From NCBI GenBank assembly GCA_030429955.1, contig JAUIGO010000013.1:1-63720 (forward strand): a stretch of DNA of 63,720 nucleotides, given 5' to 3'. Below, in pieces: positions 8,822 through 16,812 of this stretch (position 1 is its first letter; every line of letters begins with the position of its first letter). Both the position numbers and the translations under genes were made by a program. The notes under the pieces are model-generated. The model was not told the origin of the DNA. It saw only the letters and a list, made by a program, of their open reading frames with translations, and did not search any database. The stretch is from Bacteroidia bacterium. Lineage in GTDB: Bacteria > Bacteroidota > Bacteroidia > Flavobacteriales > Flavobacteriaceae.

Positions 8822-8858
8822 CCTGAGCGCAGTCGAAGGAAGTCCCTCCATCGGCTCT
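8822..8858. repeat. Dispersed palindrome (family A) plus copy of the tRNA 3' end
   Basis: CCTGAGCGCAGTCGAAGG (8822-8839) is the reverse-oriented core of the TTCGACTGCGCTC repeat seen elsewhere in the window. It is followed by an 18-base exact copy (8841-8858) of the tRNA 3' end found at 8729-8746. Confidence 0.8.
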
Positions 8859-8890
8859 AAAAAGACACTTTTTAAAAAGTGTCTTTTTTT
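8859..8890. terminator. Bidirectional intrinsic terminator
   Basis: AAAGACACTTTT pairs with AAAAGTGTCTTT, with an A-run on the left and a T-run on the right. It can therefore end the tRNA transcript (+) and the amidohydrolase transcript (-), whose stop codon is at 8889. Confidence 0.8.
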
Positions 8891-10310
8891 ATTTATTCAC
8901 AATGCACTCCATACAATTTATCTCATTGGCAATAATCTCAGGGTTAAATACATCATTGCCTTTTATGACAAAATCGATGTCTCTTGTGTTATTGATATCC
9001 TCTAAAGGATTACTATTAAGGATGACTAAATCTGATATTTTACCTACTTCAATGGTTCCATAATCGGAATCTTTTTTTAGAAATTGAGCACCATTATAGG
9101 TTGAATTTTGGAGTGCCTTTAAATTTGAAATACCTGCATCTACCATAGCTTTCAATTCTTGATGTAATGAAATTCCTGGATAAGTATATGAATTAGATGC
9201 ACCACTATCTGAGCCTGCAAGCAATTTCACATTGGCATCACTTAACGATTTTGCTAATGACTTAAAAAACGTATTTAATTCTTTTCGGTTTTGTCTTGCC
9301 TCCTCTGATGAATTTAGTGAACTTCTTATTCTTCCTTCATAAGTTTTTACAATTCCAGATGGCATTAGTTTTAAATACGTGTCATTTTCATGATTAACTT
9401 CATCCAAATAACTTAACACATTACCAATATGCAAAGTTGGCACAACATAAGTATTGTGTTCTTTTAATGATTCAAACGTGTTTTCAGCTGTTGAATCCTG
9501 ATAAGTTGCAATCAATTTTTCCATAGAAGCCCAAAACCCATACTCTCCATTTTTAATAGCCTCAGTTATTTGTTTTTCTTCAGAAGAACAACCTTTTAGC
9601 ACATAATACAAATGCTCTATAGCTCCAATTCCTGAATCTAAAGTTTCATCCAAAGTTACTGTAAAAGGCATGTGACCTGAAGTGATCATTCCTCTTTTGG
9701 TAGCTTCTTGAATTGTTTTCAAATAGAGTTCACCAGAAATTCTACTATCGTAAAGTTTTACGAAATCGACATTCAATGCTTTTAAAGAATCTAATGCAAC
9801 AGAAATATCGTCTTCCGTTTCAACTGCCAAAGAACCTGCCCAAGTCGCACTTTTACCATCTATTTTTGGACCTGCTGAAAAAATGGTTGGACCAACAAGT
9901 TCTGTGTTTTCAATTTGTTGCTTCCATTCCATAACTGAAGACGTCAAATCGCCTCCAGCATCTCTAACTGTAGTGATGCCATTCATTATAAAGAGCTTTA
10001 AGAAATCTTTATTGGCCTGAATCAAGCTATCTCCTCCTCTAAAATGTACATGATTATCCCAAAACCCTGGCAGAATATATTTATCTGTTCCGTCTAGTAT
10101 TATTTCAGATGCAGAGGCACTTTCATCATCAGAATTTGCAAGTTTTACAATTCGTCCTTCATTGATAAAAATGGATTGCTTGCTAATATTACCAGAAACA
10201 ATATCAATAACATTTCCATTTTCAATAATTAAATCATAGCTGGTTTGCACTTCATTCTTACAGCTAAATACAACTATTGATAGTATAAATATTAAAATCC
10301 GTTTTTTCAT
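8889..10310 (-). CDS. Exported amidohydrolase-family lipoprotein
   Basis: The protein has 473 residues when started at ATG 10310 (MKKRILIFILSIVVFSCKNE). That gives a classic lipobox ending in FSC, so it is probably a lipoprotein outside the cytoplasm. The metal-dependent hydrolase fold shows DNHVHFRGGD (HxH), FVKLYDS (candidate bridging Lys), SGHMPF, IEHLYY and the catalytic Asp in LLAGSDSGAS. The C-terminal SDLVILNSNPLEDI is typical of imidazolonepropionase/prolidase-like amidohydrolases. The substrate is unknown; cyclic amides or peptides are common for relatives. It starts 10 bases downstream of the alcohol dehydrogenase gene. Confidence 0.9.
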   Translation of the reverse strand: MKKRILIFILSIVVFSCKNEVQTSYDLIIENGNVIDIVSGNISKQSIFINEGRIVKLANSDDESASASEIILDGTDKYILPGFWDNHVHFRGGDSLIQANKDFLKLFIMNGITTVRDAGGDLTSSVMEWKQQIENTELVGPTIFSAGPKIDGKSATWAGSLAVETEDDISVALDSLKALNVDFVKLYDSRISGELYLKTIQEATKRGMITSGHMPFTVTLDETLDSGIGAIEHLYYVLKGCSSEEKQITEAIKNGEYGFWASMEKLIATYQDSTAENTFESLKEHNTYVVPTLHIGNVLSYLDEVNHENDTYLKLMPSGIVKTYEGRIRSSLNSSEEARQNRKELNTFFKSLAKSLSDANVKLLAGSDSGASNSYTYPGISLHQELKAMVDAGISNLKALQNSTYNGAQFLKKDSDYGTIEVGKISDLVILNSNPLEDINNTRDIDFVIKGNDVFNPEIIANEINCMECIVNK

Positions 10311-10320
10311 TTGTTTATAT

Positions 10321-11358
10321 TTAAAAGAAATTGATAACCAATACACCTTTGTTTTCAAATTTGTTCATATTTGGTAATGCAACAATTGCTTCTTCTAAAG
10401 TAATGGTTTTTTCTATGAGTTTTTCTGGATGCAGTTTACCATCAATTATCATTTTTAACATCTCAGGATATTTATGCACTTGCATACCATGACTTCCAAT
10501 AATTTCAAGTTCGTCTGCTAAAATTCTATCCATTGGAATGTTTGGATGTTTATGATTTCCTGTCATTAATCCAACTTGAATATGTTTGCCTCTTTTCTTT
10601 AAAGATGCAATAGAATTAAGACATGTCATTTCACTTCCAAGAGCATCCATTGAGACGTGAGCACCTCCTTTAGTTATGTCTTTAATAGCTTCTACAACAT
10701 TATTTCTGGTAGCGTTAACGATAGATTGTGCTCCAAGTTGTTTTGCTAACTCTAAAGTTTCGTTGTTAATATCAATCGCTGTGACTTGTGCACCAAGCGC
10801 ATTGGCTATCATAATTGCAGATAAACCTACACCACCACAACCATGAATGGCTACATGCTGTCCTTCAGACACTTTTCCTTGAGCAACAATGGCTCTAAAA
10901 GCTGTAATAAATCGGCAGCCTAATGTAGCAGCAGTAATATCATTAATTTCGTCTGGTAGTTTTACCAAATTCGTATCAGCATAATCTAAAGCCACAAACT
11001 CGGCAAACGAACCATGATGTGTAAATCCAGGTTGAGATTGGTGGTCACACACTTGCTGATTTCCAGATTTGCATTCACCACAAGTGCCACAACCAGCTAC
11101 AAATGGTATAGTGACGCGATCTCCTATTTTAAAATTCTTGATATCTTTCCCAACTTCAACAATAGTTCCAGCCAATTCATGACCTGGAACATGAGGCAAC
11201 ACAATATCTTGGTCGTGTCCCATCCAACCATGCCAATCGCTTCTACATAATCCAGTTGCATTTACCCTAACCACTACACCATCATTTTTAGGTGTTGGAT
11301 CGTGTATGTTTTGAATGGTAATTGGACCTTGGAATGCTTCAAAAACAGCTGCTCTCAT
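10321..11358 (-). CDS. Zinc-dependent alcohol dehydrogenase
   Basis: The 345-residue medium-chain dehydrogenase/reductase has catalytic zinc ligands in GLCRSDWHG and [12 protein letters not shown], the four-Cys structural zinc site in [15 protein letters not shown], and the NAD(P) fold at [18 protein letters not shown]. It oxidises an alcohol or reduces an aldehyde in the cytoplasm; the substrate is not evident. It follows the BCKDH E1 gene by 35 bases on the same strand. Handling of aldehydes or alcohols derived from branched-chain or aromatic 2-oxo acids is a reasonable guess. Confidence 0.93.
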   Translation of the reverse strand: MRAAVFEAFQGPITIQNIHDPTPKNDGVVVRVNATGLCRSDWHGWMGHDQDIVLPHVPGHELAGTIVEVGKDIKNFKIGDRVTIPFVAGCGTCGECKSGNQQVCDHQSQPGFTHHGSFAEFVALDYADTNLVKLPDEINDITAATLGCRFITAFRAIVAQGKVSEGQHVAIHGCGGVGLSAIMIANALGAQVTAIDINNETLELAKQLGAQSIVNATRNNVVEAIKDITKGGAHVSMDALGSEMTCLNSIASLKKRGKHIQVGLMTGNHKHPNIPMDRILADELEIIGSHGMQVHKYPEMLKMIIDGKLHPEKLIEKTITLEEAIVALPNMNKFENKGVLVINFF

Positions 11359-11393
11359 AGTTTACAACACTAGAACAACTAAGGTAATAAAGT

Positions 11394-13475
11394 TTAGTAA
11401 TTTAACAATGTTTTAATTTTGGCTTTTACTTTTTCTGTAGAAGGAATCATGGTTTGCTCCAACGTAGAATTTAAAGGAATCGCTGGCATGTTCTCGCTAC
11501 CAATGGTCATTACAGGAGCATCTAAATATTGAAAACATTGTTCTTGAATTTTTCCTGCTAATGCCAATGCAAAACTATTATTACTTGGTTCTTCAGTCAC
11601 TATTAAACATTTTCCAGTTTTCTTGACTGAATTCATAATTGTATCTTTATCTAGTGGAAATAACGTACGTAAATCAATAATTTCAATTTGATCTCTCATA
11701 TCTAATTCACCAGACGCATTATAAGCCCAATGTACTCCCATTCCATAAGTAACAATAGTAAGCGTTTCAACATCGTCTTGTTTCCAAATTTCTTGTAAGA
11801 CCCAAGCTTTTCCAAGAGGTAACACATAATCTTCAGAAGGTTCAACTGATGTAGCAGTTAAGGTTCCGGGAACTTTGCTCCAATACAAGCCTTTGTGCTC
11901 TAAAATCACCACAGGATTTGGGTCGTAATAGGCCGCTTTCATCAAGCCTTTTAAATCGGCTCCATTGCTTGGATACACGATTTTAATACCTCGTATGTTG
12001 GTAATAACACTTTCAACAGAACTTGAATGATAAGGTCCACCACTTCCATAAGCTCCAATTGGTACACGTAGAATCATACTCACTGGCCACTTGCCATTAG
12101 AGAGGTAACAACTTCTGCTCACTTCTGTGAATAATTGATTGAGTCCTGGCCAAATATAATCGGCAAACTGAACCTCAACAATGGGTTTTAATCCAACTGC
12201 ACTCATGCCAACCGTAGACCCTACAATAAAGGCTTCTTGAATTGGTGTATTAAATACTCTGTCATCGCCAAATTTTTGTGCTAAAGTTGCGGCTTCACGA
12301 AATACGCCTCCAAGTCTTCCGCCTACATCTTGACCATATAATAAGCACTCTTTATGTTTTCGCATAAGTTCTTCAACGGCAAACAGAGCACAATCTACCA
12401 TCACTACTTTATCTGCGCCTTCAGGAGCACGAACTCCGACTTCTTCAGTAATTGGTGTTGGCACAAAATCGTGAGTAAATAAATCTTCTGGTTTTGGGTC
12501 TTCAGCTTTTAAGGCTTTTTCAAAATCAGATTGCACCTTTGCTTTTGCAGCATTTTCAATGGCTTGGATTTCTTTTTCAGAACATCCATTATCTAATAAT
12601 TGCTGTTTTAAAACTGGATAAGGATCACGTGAACGTGCTTCGTCTAAATCGTCACGATACCATTCCATACGAACTCCAGATGTATGATGATTTAATAATG
12701 GAACTTTAGCATGAACTAAAAATGGTCTGCGTTCTTCACGAATTATTTTAATAACCTTTTCAATAGCTTCATAACTTTCCATGAAGTTGGCTCCATCAAT
12801 AGAAATTGCATCTAGTCCTTTAAACCCTTGTGCATATTCAAAAGCATTTTGCGCTCTAGTTTCGGCTTCATTTGCAGAAATATCCCAACCATTGTCTTGC
12901 ACCAAATACAATATTGGCATTTGTTTTAATGCTGCCATTTGGAAGGCTTCTGCTATTTCGCCTTCGGTTACTGAAGCATCACCTAATGAGCAGACTGTAA
13001 TAGGTTTTTGAAACGTCTCGACTGCGCTCGACGTGACAGGATTTTTTAAGCCTTGTTTTTCGAGGTATTTCATTCCCATAGCAACTCCTGTTGCGGGAAT
13101 GGCCTGCATTCCTGTAGCTGAGGATTGATGAGGGATTTTAGGCTTATCATTATCTTTTAAACTAGGATGACAATAATAACTTCGACCACCAGAAAAAGGA
13201 TCATCACGTTTCGCCAATAATTGCAGCATTAAATCGTAAGGCTCCATCCCAAATGACAATAACATGGCATCATCTCTGTAATATGGAAAGGCATAATCTT
13301 GCGGCAATAATTGCATGCCTAAAGCTATTTGAATGGCCTCGTGACCTCTGGAAGTTGCATGTACGTATTTTGAAACCTGTTTGAAATTGGCTTCGTATAA
13401 TTCGGTCATTGCTTTTGCTGTACAGAGCTTTGAAAATGCTTTTTTTAGTGTTTCTTTATTTATTTTTTTGTTCAC
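11394..13475 (-). CDS. Branched-chain/2-oxo acid dehydrogenase E1, alpha-beta fusion
   Basis: The 693-residue protein joins the alpha subunit (about 1-330, with the thiamine diphosphate motif GDASVTEGEIAEAFQMAA...QDNGWDIS) to the beta subunit (about 350-693, GQDVGGRLGGVFREA and EEPSNNSFALALAGKI). It decarboxylates 2-oxo acids and acylates the lipoyl group of E2. Residues about 145-154 (PVTSSAVETF) come from a palindromic repeat (13015-13040) sitting in frame between the ThDP-binding strand and the upstream helix. It lies with an aminotransferase and E2 downstream of the paa genes. Branched-chain 2-oxo acids are the usual substrates, and phenylpyruvate is possible here. No E3 is in the window. 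Confidence 0.93.
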   Translation of the reverse strand: MNKKINKETLKKAFSKLCTAKAMTELYEANFKQVSKYVHATSRGHEAIQIALGMQLLPQDYAFPYYRDDAMLLSFGMEPYDLMLQLLAKRDDPFSGGRSYYCHPSLKDNDKPKIPHQSSATGMQAIPATGVAMGMKYLEKQGLKNPVTSSAVETFQKPITVCSLGDASVTEGEIAEAFQMAALKQMPILYLVQDNGWDISANEAETRAQNAFEYAQGFKGLDAISIDGANFMESYEAIEKVIKIIREERRPFLVHAKVPLLNHHTSGVRMEWYRDDLDEARSRDPYPVLKQQLLDNGCSEKEIQAIENAAKAKVQSDFEKALKAEDPKPEDLFTHDFVPTPITEEVGVRAPEGADKVVMVDCALFAVEELMRKHKECLLYGQDVGGRLGGVFREAATLAQKFGDDRVFNTPIQEAFIVGSTVGMSAVGLKPIVEVQFADYIWPGLNQLFTEVSRSCYLSNGKWPVSMILRVPIGAYGSGGPYHSSSVESVITNIRGIKIVYPSNGADLKGLMKAAYYDPNPVVILEHKGLYWSKVPGTLTATSVEPSEDYVLPLGKAWVLQEIWKQDDVETLTIVTYGMGVHWAYNASGELDMRDQIEIIDLRTLFPLDKDTIMNSVKKTGKCLIVTEEPSNNSFALALAGKIQEQCFQYLDAPVMTIGSENMPAIPLNSTLEQTMIPSTEKVKAKIKTLLNY
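13015..13040. repeat. Family A palindromic repeat inside the E1 gene
   Basis: The core TCGACTGCGCTCGACGTGACA lies in frame in the E1 coding sequence and encodes VTSSAVET. The same core occurs intergenically at 20701-20730. Confidence 0.85.
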
Positions 13476-13507
13476 GAATATTTTATTTTATCAACTTTAG
13501 AAAATAA

Positions 13508-13630
13508 CCCTTCCGTCCTTCGGACACCTTCCCTTAAAAAGGGAAGGAATCTAAATCGGAAGTTTTTACATTCTCCTCCTTTTTAAGGAGGAGTGGCTTT
13601 ATGCCAAAGCATAAAGGCGAGGTGGTTCAA
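13508..13630. repeat. Composite family B repeat between E1 and ilvE
   Basis: CCTTCGGACACCTTCCCTTAAAAAGGGAAGG and CTCCTCCTTTTTAAGGAGGAG are two adjacent hairpin-forming modules, followed by the inverted TTTATGCC/GGCATAAA-like module. They fill most of the 156-base gap. Related copies lie at 21957-22000 and 30608-30646. Confidence 0.75.
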
Positions 13631-13631
13631 C

Positions 13632-14699
13632 TTAAACCAACTCTTTTTCAACTTTAACCATCCAGTTAAACGTATCTTCAATTTTTCCTGTTTTAATTCC
13701 ATTCAATGTGTTATTCACATCTAATCCTACAGGGCTTTCATTAGATACATGAATCGTTTCATCACCAATTCCAATGTCTTGTATGTAGGCAATACCAACA
13801 GCAGTTCCAGTTCCAAAAGCCTCTTCTAACTTACCGCTTTTGGAAGTTTCTTTAATTTCATCAATTGTAATTGGTCGTTCGGTGACTTCATAACCTTTAT
13901 GCTTCAACAAATCAATAACACTCATTCTGGTAATGCCATCTAAAATTGCTCCATCGCGCTTAGGTGTAATAAATTTTCCATCAATTTTGAAGAAGATGTT
14001 CATGGTTCCAACTTCTTGAATGTATTTATGTTCTACAGCATCAAGCCATAATACTTGATCGTAGCCTTTTGCTTTTGCTAATTCTGTTGGACGAATCGCA
14101 GCTGCATAATTCCCAGCCGCTTTTGCTTCTCCTGTCCCTCCTTCTACTGCACGAATATATTTTGTTTCAGCATAAAGTTTAATTCTTTTATTAAAGAATG
14201 GTCCAGAAGGCGATGCAATAATGATAAACTTATAACTTGTGGCTGCTCGCATCCCAATAAAAGGTTCGTCTGCATACATAAAAGGTCTTAAATATAAAGC
14301 GCTTCCTTCCTGTGGCGGAATCCAAGCTTGCTCAATGGCAACTAATTGCTTTAAGCCTTCCACAAACAAATCTTCTGGAAAGTTTGGCATTCCCATTCTA
14401 TCAGCGCTTGAGTTCAACCTTGCTGCATTTTTTGCTGGTCTAAACAGCATTGGTGTGCCTTCTGCATCTACAGTTGCTTTCATGCCTTCAAAAATGGCTT
14501 GACCATAATGCAAAGCCATAGCTGCTGGATGAGTCGGAATTAGCTGTAAAGGTTCAACTCTTGGGTTATTCCATTGTCCATTTTGGTAATCACATATAAA
14601 CATATGATCGGTAAAAGTTTTTCCTAAAGGAATATTATCAAAGTCTAAATTTTCAACTTTTGATTTTTCTACTCTTTTTATTGAAATGTTATGTTTCAT
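13632..14699 (-). CDS. ilvE: Branched-chain amino acid aminotransferase
   Basis: The 355-residue fold-type IV PLP enzyme is of the larger (type II) ilvE kind. Typical signatures are HYGQAIFEGMKA, YLRPFMYA, the lysine region GEAKAAGNYAAAIRP, QVLWLDAVEHKYIQEVGTMN and the phosphate-binding FGTGTAVG. It reversibly transaminates Leu, Ile and Val to their 2-oxo acids; relatives often also accept phenylalanine. It sits between the BCKDH E2 and E1 genes, so here it most likely feeds amino acid oxidation rather than only biosynthesis. Confidence 0.95.
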   Translation of the reverse strand: MKHNISIKRVEKSKVENLDFDNIPLGKTFTDHMFICDYQNGQWNNPRVEPLQLIPTHPAAMALHYGQAIFEGMKATVDAEGTPMLFRPAKNAARLNSSADRMGMPNFPEDLFVEGLKQLVAIEQAWIPPQEGSALYLRPFMYADEPFIGMRAATSYKFIIIASPSGPFFNKRIKLYAETKYIRAVEGGTGEAKAAGNYAAAIRPTELAKAKGYDQVLWLDAVEHKYIQEVGTMNIFFKIDGKFITPKRDGAILDGITRMSVIDLLKHKGYEVTERPITIDEIKETSKSGKLEEAFGTGTAVGIAYIQDIGIGDETIHVSNESPVGLDVNNTLNGIKTGKIEDTFNWMVKVEKELV

Positions 14700-14711
14700 G
14701 TTTTTATCTTT

Positions 14712-14814
14712 TTGTCAGTTCGAGTGAAATTGCTTCTGCAATTTCGTATCGAGAACCTTTTGAATGACTTCTCGATACAATTTGTTCATCATTCACAAAT
14801 CACTCGAAGTGACA
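14712..14814. repeat. Nested inverted-repeat element (MITE-like)
   Basis: The outer arms TGTCAGTTCGAGTGA (14712-14726) and TCACTCGAAGTGACA (14800-14814) are near-perfect inverted copies. Inside are ATCGAGAA...TTCTCGAT arms and the palindrome TTGCTTCTGCAA. The whole unit fills the gap between the E2 and ilvE genes and could fold into a long hairpin. Confidence 0.7.
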
Positions 14815-14818
14815 ATTG

Positions 14819-16132
14819 TTATACTTTTCTATTTATATCAAACTGTTCTAAATAATCTGCTACGCGACGTACAAAACTTCCTCCTAAATAACCATCAACA
14901 ACACGATGATCAAACGATAAGGACAAGTACATCATGCTTCTAATGGCTATTTCGTCTCCTTTTTCGGTTTCTATAACTTCTGGTCGCTTTTTAATAATCC
15001 CTAAAGCTAGAATGGCTACTTCTGGTTGGTTGATGATTGGTGTTCCCATGACACTTCCAAAGGTTCCAACATTAGAAATGGTGAATGTACTTCCTTTAAT
15101 ATCTTCAGGATCTAACTTATTGTCTCTAGCTTTTTCTGACAAGTTACTGACATCAGCTGCCAGTTCTTTTAAACTTTTTTTGTCAGCATTTTTAACCACT
15201 GGAACAATCAAATTTCCACTTGGTAATGCTGTTGCCATTCCAATATTAATATGTTCTTTGACAATGATATTTTCACCATCAACAGACACATTTATCATTG
15301 GGAAATCTTTAACTGCTTTTGCAACAGCCTCAACAAATAATGGTGTGAACGTTAACTTACAATTATACTTTTCCTGGAAGGCTGTTTTATTCGCATTTCG
15401 CCATTGAACCAAATCTGTTAAATCGGCTTCAACATAAGCCGTTACGTGAGGTGAAGTATGTTTTGAATACACCATACGATCAGCAATCATTTGGCGCATC
15501 CTATCCATTTTTACAATCTTTCCTGTGCCTTTATCTAAGTTAAGTTGAGGAATGCGATATGCTGTTGGATCTTGTACGACACTTGGTTGCACGAATTTAT
15601 ATGGTCGACCATCTTTTATATATTGAAAGACATCACTTTTTCGTAAACGTCCATCGTTTCCAGTTGCTGGAATTCGCGCCAATTCTTCAAAACTAATATG
15701 ATGTTCTTTGGCTATTGAAATAATTAATGGTGAAAAGAATGAAGCCCCTCCTGACCTCCCCAAAGGGGAGGAATCACTCTGAACTGAATACTGTTGTGGT
15801 TTATAAAAAGGTTTTATTTTTTTATTTGCAGATTTGTTCTCGTCTTTGGTTGAAGTGGTATTTTTCTTTGACTGTGCTTGAGCAACTTTACCATCTGTTT
15901 TTATAATCGCAATTGTATCACCAATTTTTATAACCTCATTGGCTTTGAATAAAATTTCTTCAACCACACCTGATACTGTTGAAGGTACCTCAGAATCAAC
16001 TTTATCTGTTGCGACCTCTAAAAGCATTTCATCTTGTTCAATGCTATCACCAACATTTTTGAACCAAGTTATAATGGCTGCTTCGGTGATACTTTCTCCC
16101 AGTTTGGGCATTTTAAATTCGTAGCTCGACAT
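14819..16132 (-). CDS. 2-oxo acid dehydrogenase E2, dihydrolipoamide acyltransferase
   Basis: The 437-residue protein has an N-terminal lipoyl domain (lipoyl Lys in LEVATDKVDSEVPS, about residue 43), a Lys/Ser-rich linker, a peripheral subunit-binding domain at about 130-170 (SPLIISIAKEHHISFEELARIPATGNDGRLRKSDV) and a catalytic core ending with SFDHRVVDG (catalytic His and Asp). It transfers the acyl group from E1 to CoA. Residues about 120-130 (SSPLGRSGGAS) are encoded by a family B palindrome (15744-15773) placed in the linker. A palindrome resembling the TetR operator lies about 60 bases upstream of the ATG. Confidence 0.94.
   Translation of the reverse strand: MSSYEFKMPKLGESITEAAIITWFKNVGDSIEQDEMLLEVATDKVDSEVPSTVSGVVEEILFKANEVIKIGDTIAIIKTDGKVAQAQSKKNTTSTKDENKSANKKIKPFYKPQQYSVQSDSSPLGRSGGASFFSPLIISIAKEHHISFEELARIPATGNDGRLRKSDVFQYIKDGRPYKFVQPSVVQDPTAYRIPQLNLDKGTGKIVKMDRMRQMIADRMVYSKHTSPHVTAYVEADLTDLVQWRNANKTAFQEKYNCKLTFTPLFVEAVAKAVKDFPMINVSVDGENIIVKEHINIGMATALPSGNLIVPVVKNADKKSLKELAADVSNLSEKARDNKLDPEDIKGSTFTISNVGTFGSVMGTPIINQPEVAILALGIIKKRPEVIETEKGDEIAIRSMMYLSLSFDHRVVDGYLGGSFVRRVADYLEQFDINRKV
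15744..15773. repeat. Family B palindrome inside the E2 gene
   Basis: CCTCCCCAAAGGGGAGG, with flanking CCCCTCCTGA, is inserted in frame and encodes SSPLGRSGGA in the flexible linker. A related intergenic copy (CCCTCTCCAAAGGAGAGGG) is at 29269-29300. Confidence 0.85.
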
Positions 16133-16152
16133 AATCTTTTTTCTATTCTTTG

Positions 16153-16180
16153 TGGATTCCGCACTTGATGCGGAATGACA
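16153..16180. repeat. Family C palindrome upstream of the E2 gene
   Basis: GATTCCGCACTTGATGCGGAATGACA contains the inverted arms ATTCCGCA/TGCGGAAT. It lies between the putative operator and the E2 start codon. Confidence 0.7.
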
Positions 16181-16189
16181 AAATTGATT

Positions 16190-16207
16190 AACTAATGTTT
16201 GTTAGTT
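16190..16207. promoter_or_regulatory. Second TetR-operator-like palindrome (upstream of E2)
   Basis: AACTAATGTTTGTTAGTT agrees at 15 of 18 positions with the perfect palindrome AACTAACACTTGTTAGTT found upstream of paaE. It lies between the paaY stop and the E2 start, where it could control the E2-ilvE-E1 genes. Confidence 0.6.
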
Positions 16208-16215
16208 TTTAAATC

Positions 16216-16812
16216 TTATTTCTTCATAAAATCTCGAAGCGTGTCATATACACCTTCTTGTATTTTCATGTTCTCAGGAACCTCACGCAAGGGCTCAACT
16301 TCTTTTAAACTTTCCTGACATTCCTTTGGCAATTGCTGATACAATGTTGTGCCTTTGGTTTTCCAGTCAATCATTTCGTCTGTCACTTGTTTCACAACTT
16401 TTGCTGGATTGCCAACTATTAAACTTCGTTTAGGAATTATGGTTTCTGCTTTTATAAACGACATTGCTCCAACAATACATTCGTCACCAATTACGGCATC
16501 ATCCATAATCACAGTATTCATTCCTACCAAAACATTTCTACCAATATTAGCTCCATGAATAATGGCTCCATGACCTATATGAGCACTTTCTTTGAGCGTG
16601 ATAGACTTACCAGGAAACATATGCACAGTGCAGTTTTCTTGAACGTTTACACCATCTTCCAGAATGATTTGTCCCCAATCACCACGTATGGCAGCTCCAG
16701 GACCTATGTAACAGTTTTTGCCAATGATAACATTGCCAGTTACTGCAGCCAAAGGATGCACAAAACTACTTTTGTGAACGACTGGTATGTATCCTTTAAA
16801 ACTGTAAATCAT
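16216..16812 (-). CDS. paaY: PaaY-like hexapeptide-repeat protein
   Basis: The 198-residue left-handed beta-helix protein of the gamma-carbonic anhydrase/PaaY type shows repeated hexapeptides (VIIGKNCYIGPGAAIRGDWGQI, HIGHGAIIHGANIGRNVLVGMN). The His-rich turns HMFPG and HIGHGAIIHG supply metal ligands. PaaY thioesterases remove inhibitory CoA adducts during phenylacetate breakdown. The start overlaps the preceding paaF-like gene by four bases (ATGA type), showing tight coupling. The gene context (paaZ, paaF) supports PaaY over a generic transferase. Confidence 0.88.
   Translation of the reverse strand: MIYSFKGYIPVVHKSSFVHPLAAVTGNVIIGKNCYIGPGAAIRGDWGQIILEDGVNVQENCTVHMFPGKSITLKESAHIGHGAIIHGANIGRNVLVGMNTVIMDDAVIGDECIVGAMSFIKAETIIPKRSLIVGNPAKVVKQVTDEMIDWKTKGTTLYQQLPKECQESLKEVEPLREVPENMKIQEGVYDTLRDFMKK

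Noticed and set aside
8747-8840. Integrated mobile element between the tRNA 3'-end copies
   Set aside because: Only 94 bases separate the copies and no gene is present, so no element is called. The duplication itself is reported.
14934-15407. 157-codon open frame opposite the E2 gene
   Set aside because: It is the complement of the conserved E2 catalytic core. Its length reflects codon bias, not a separate gene.
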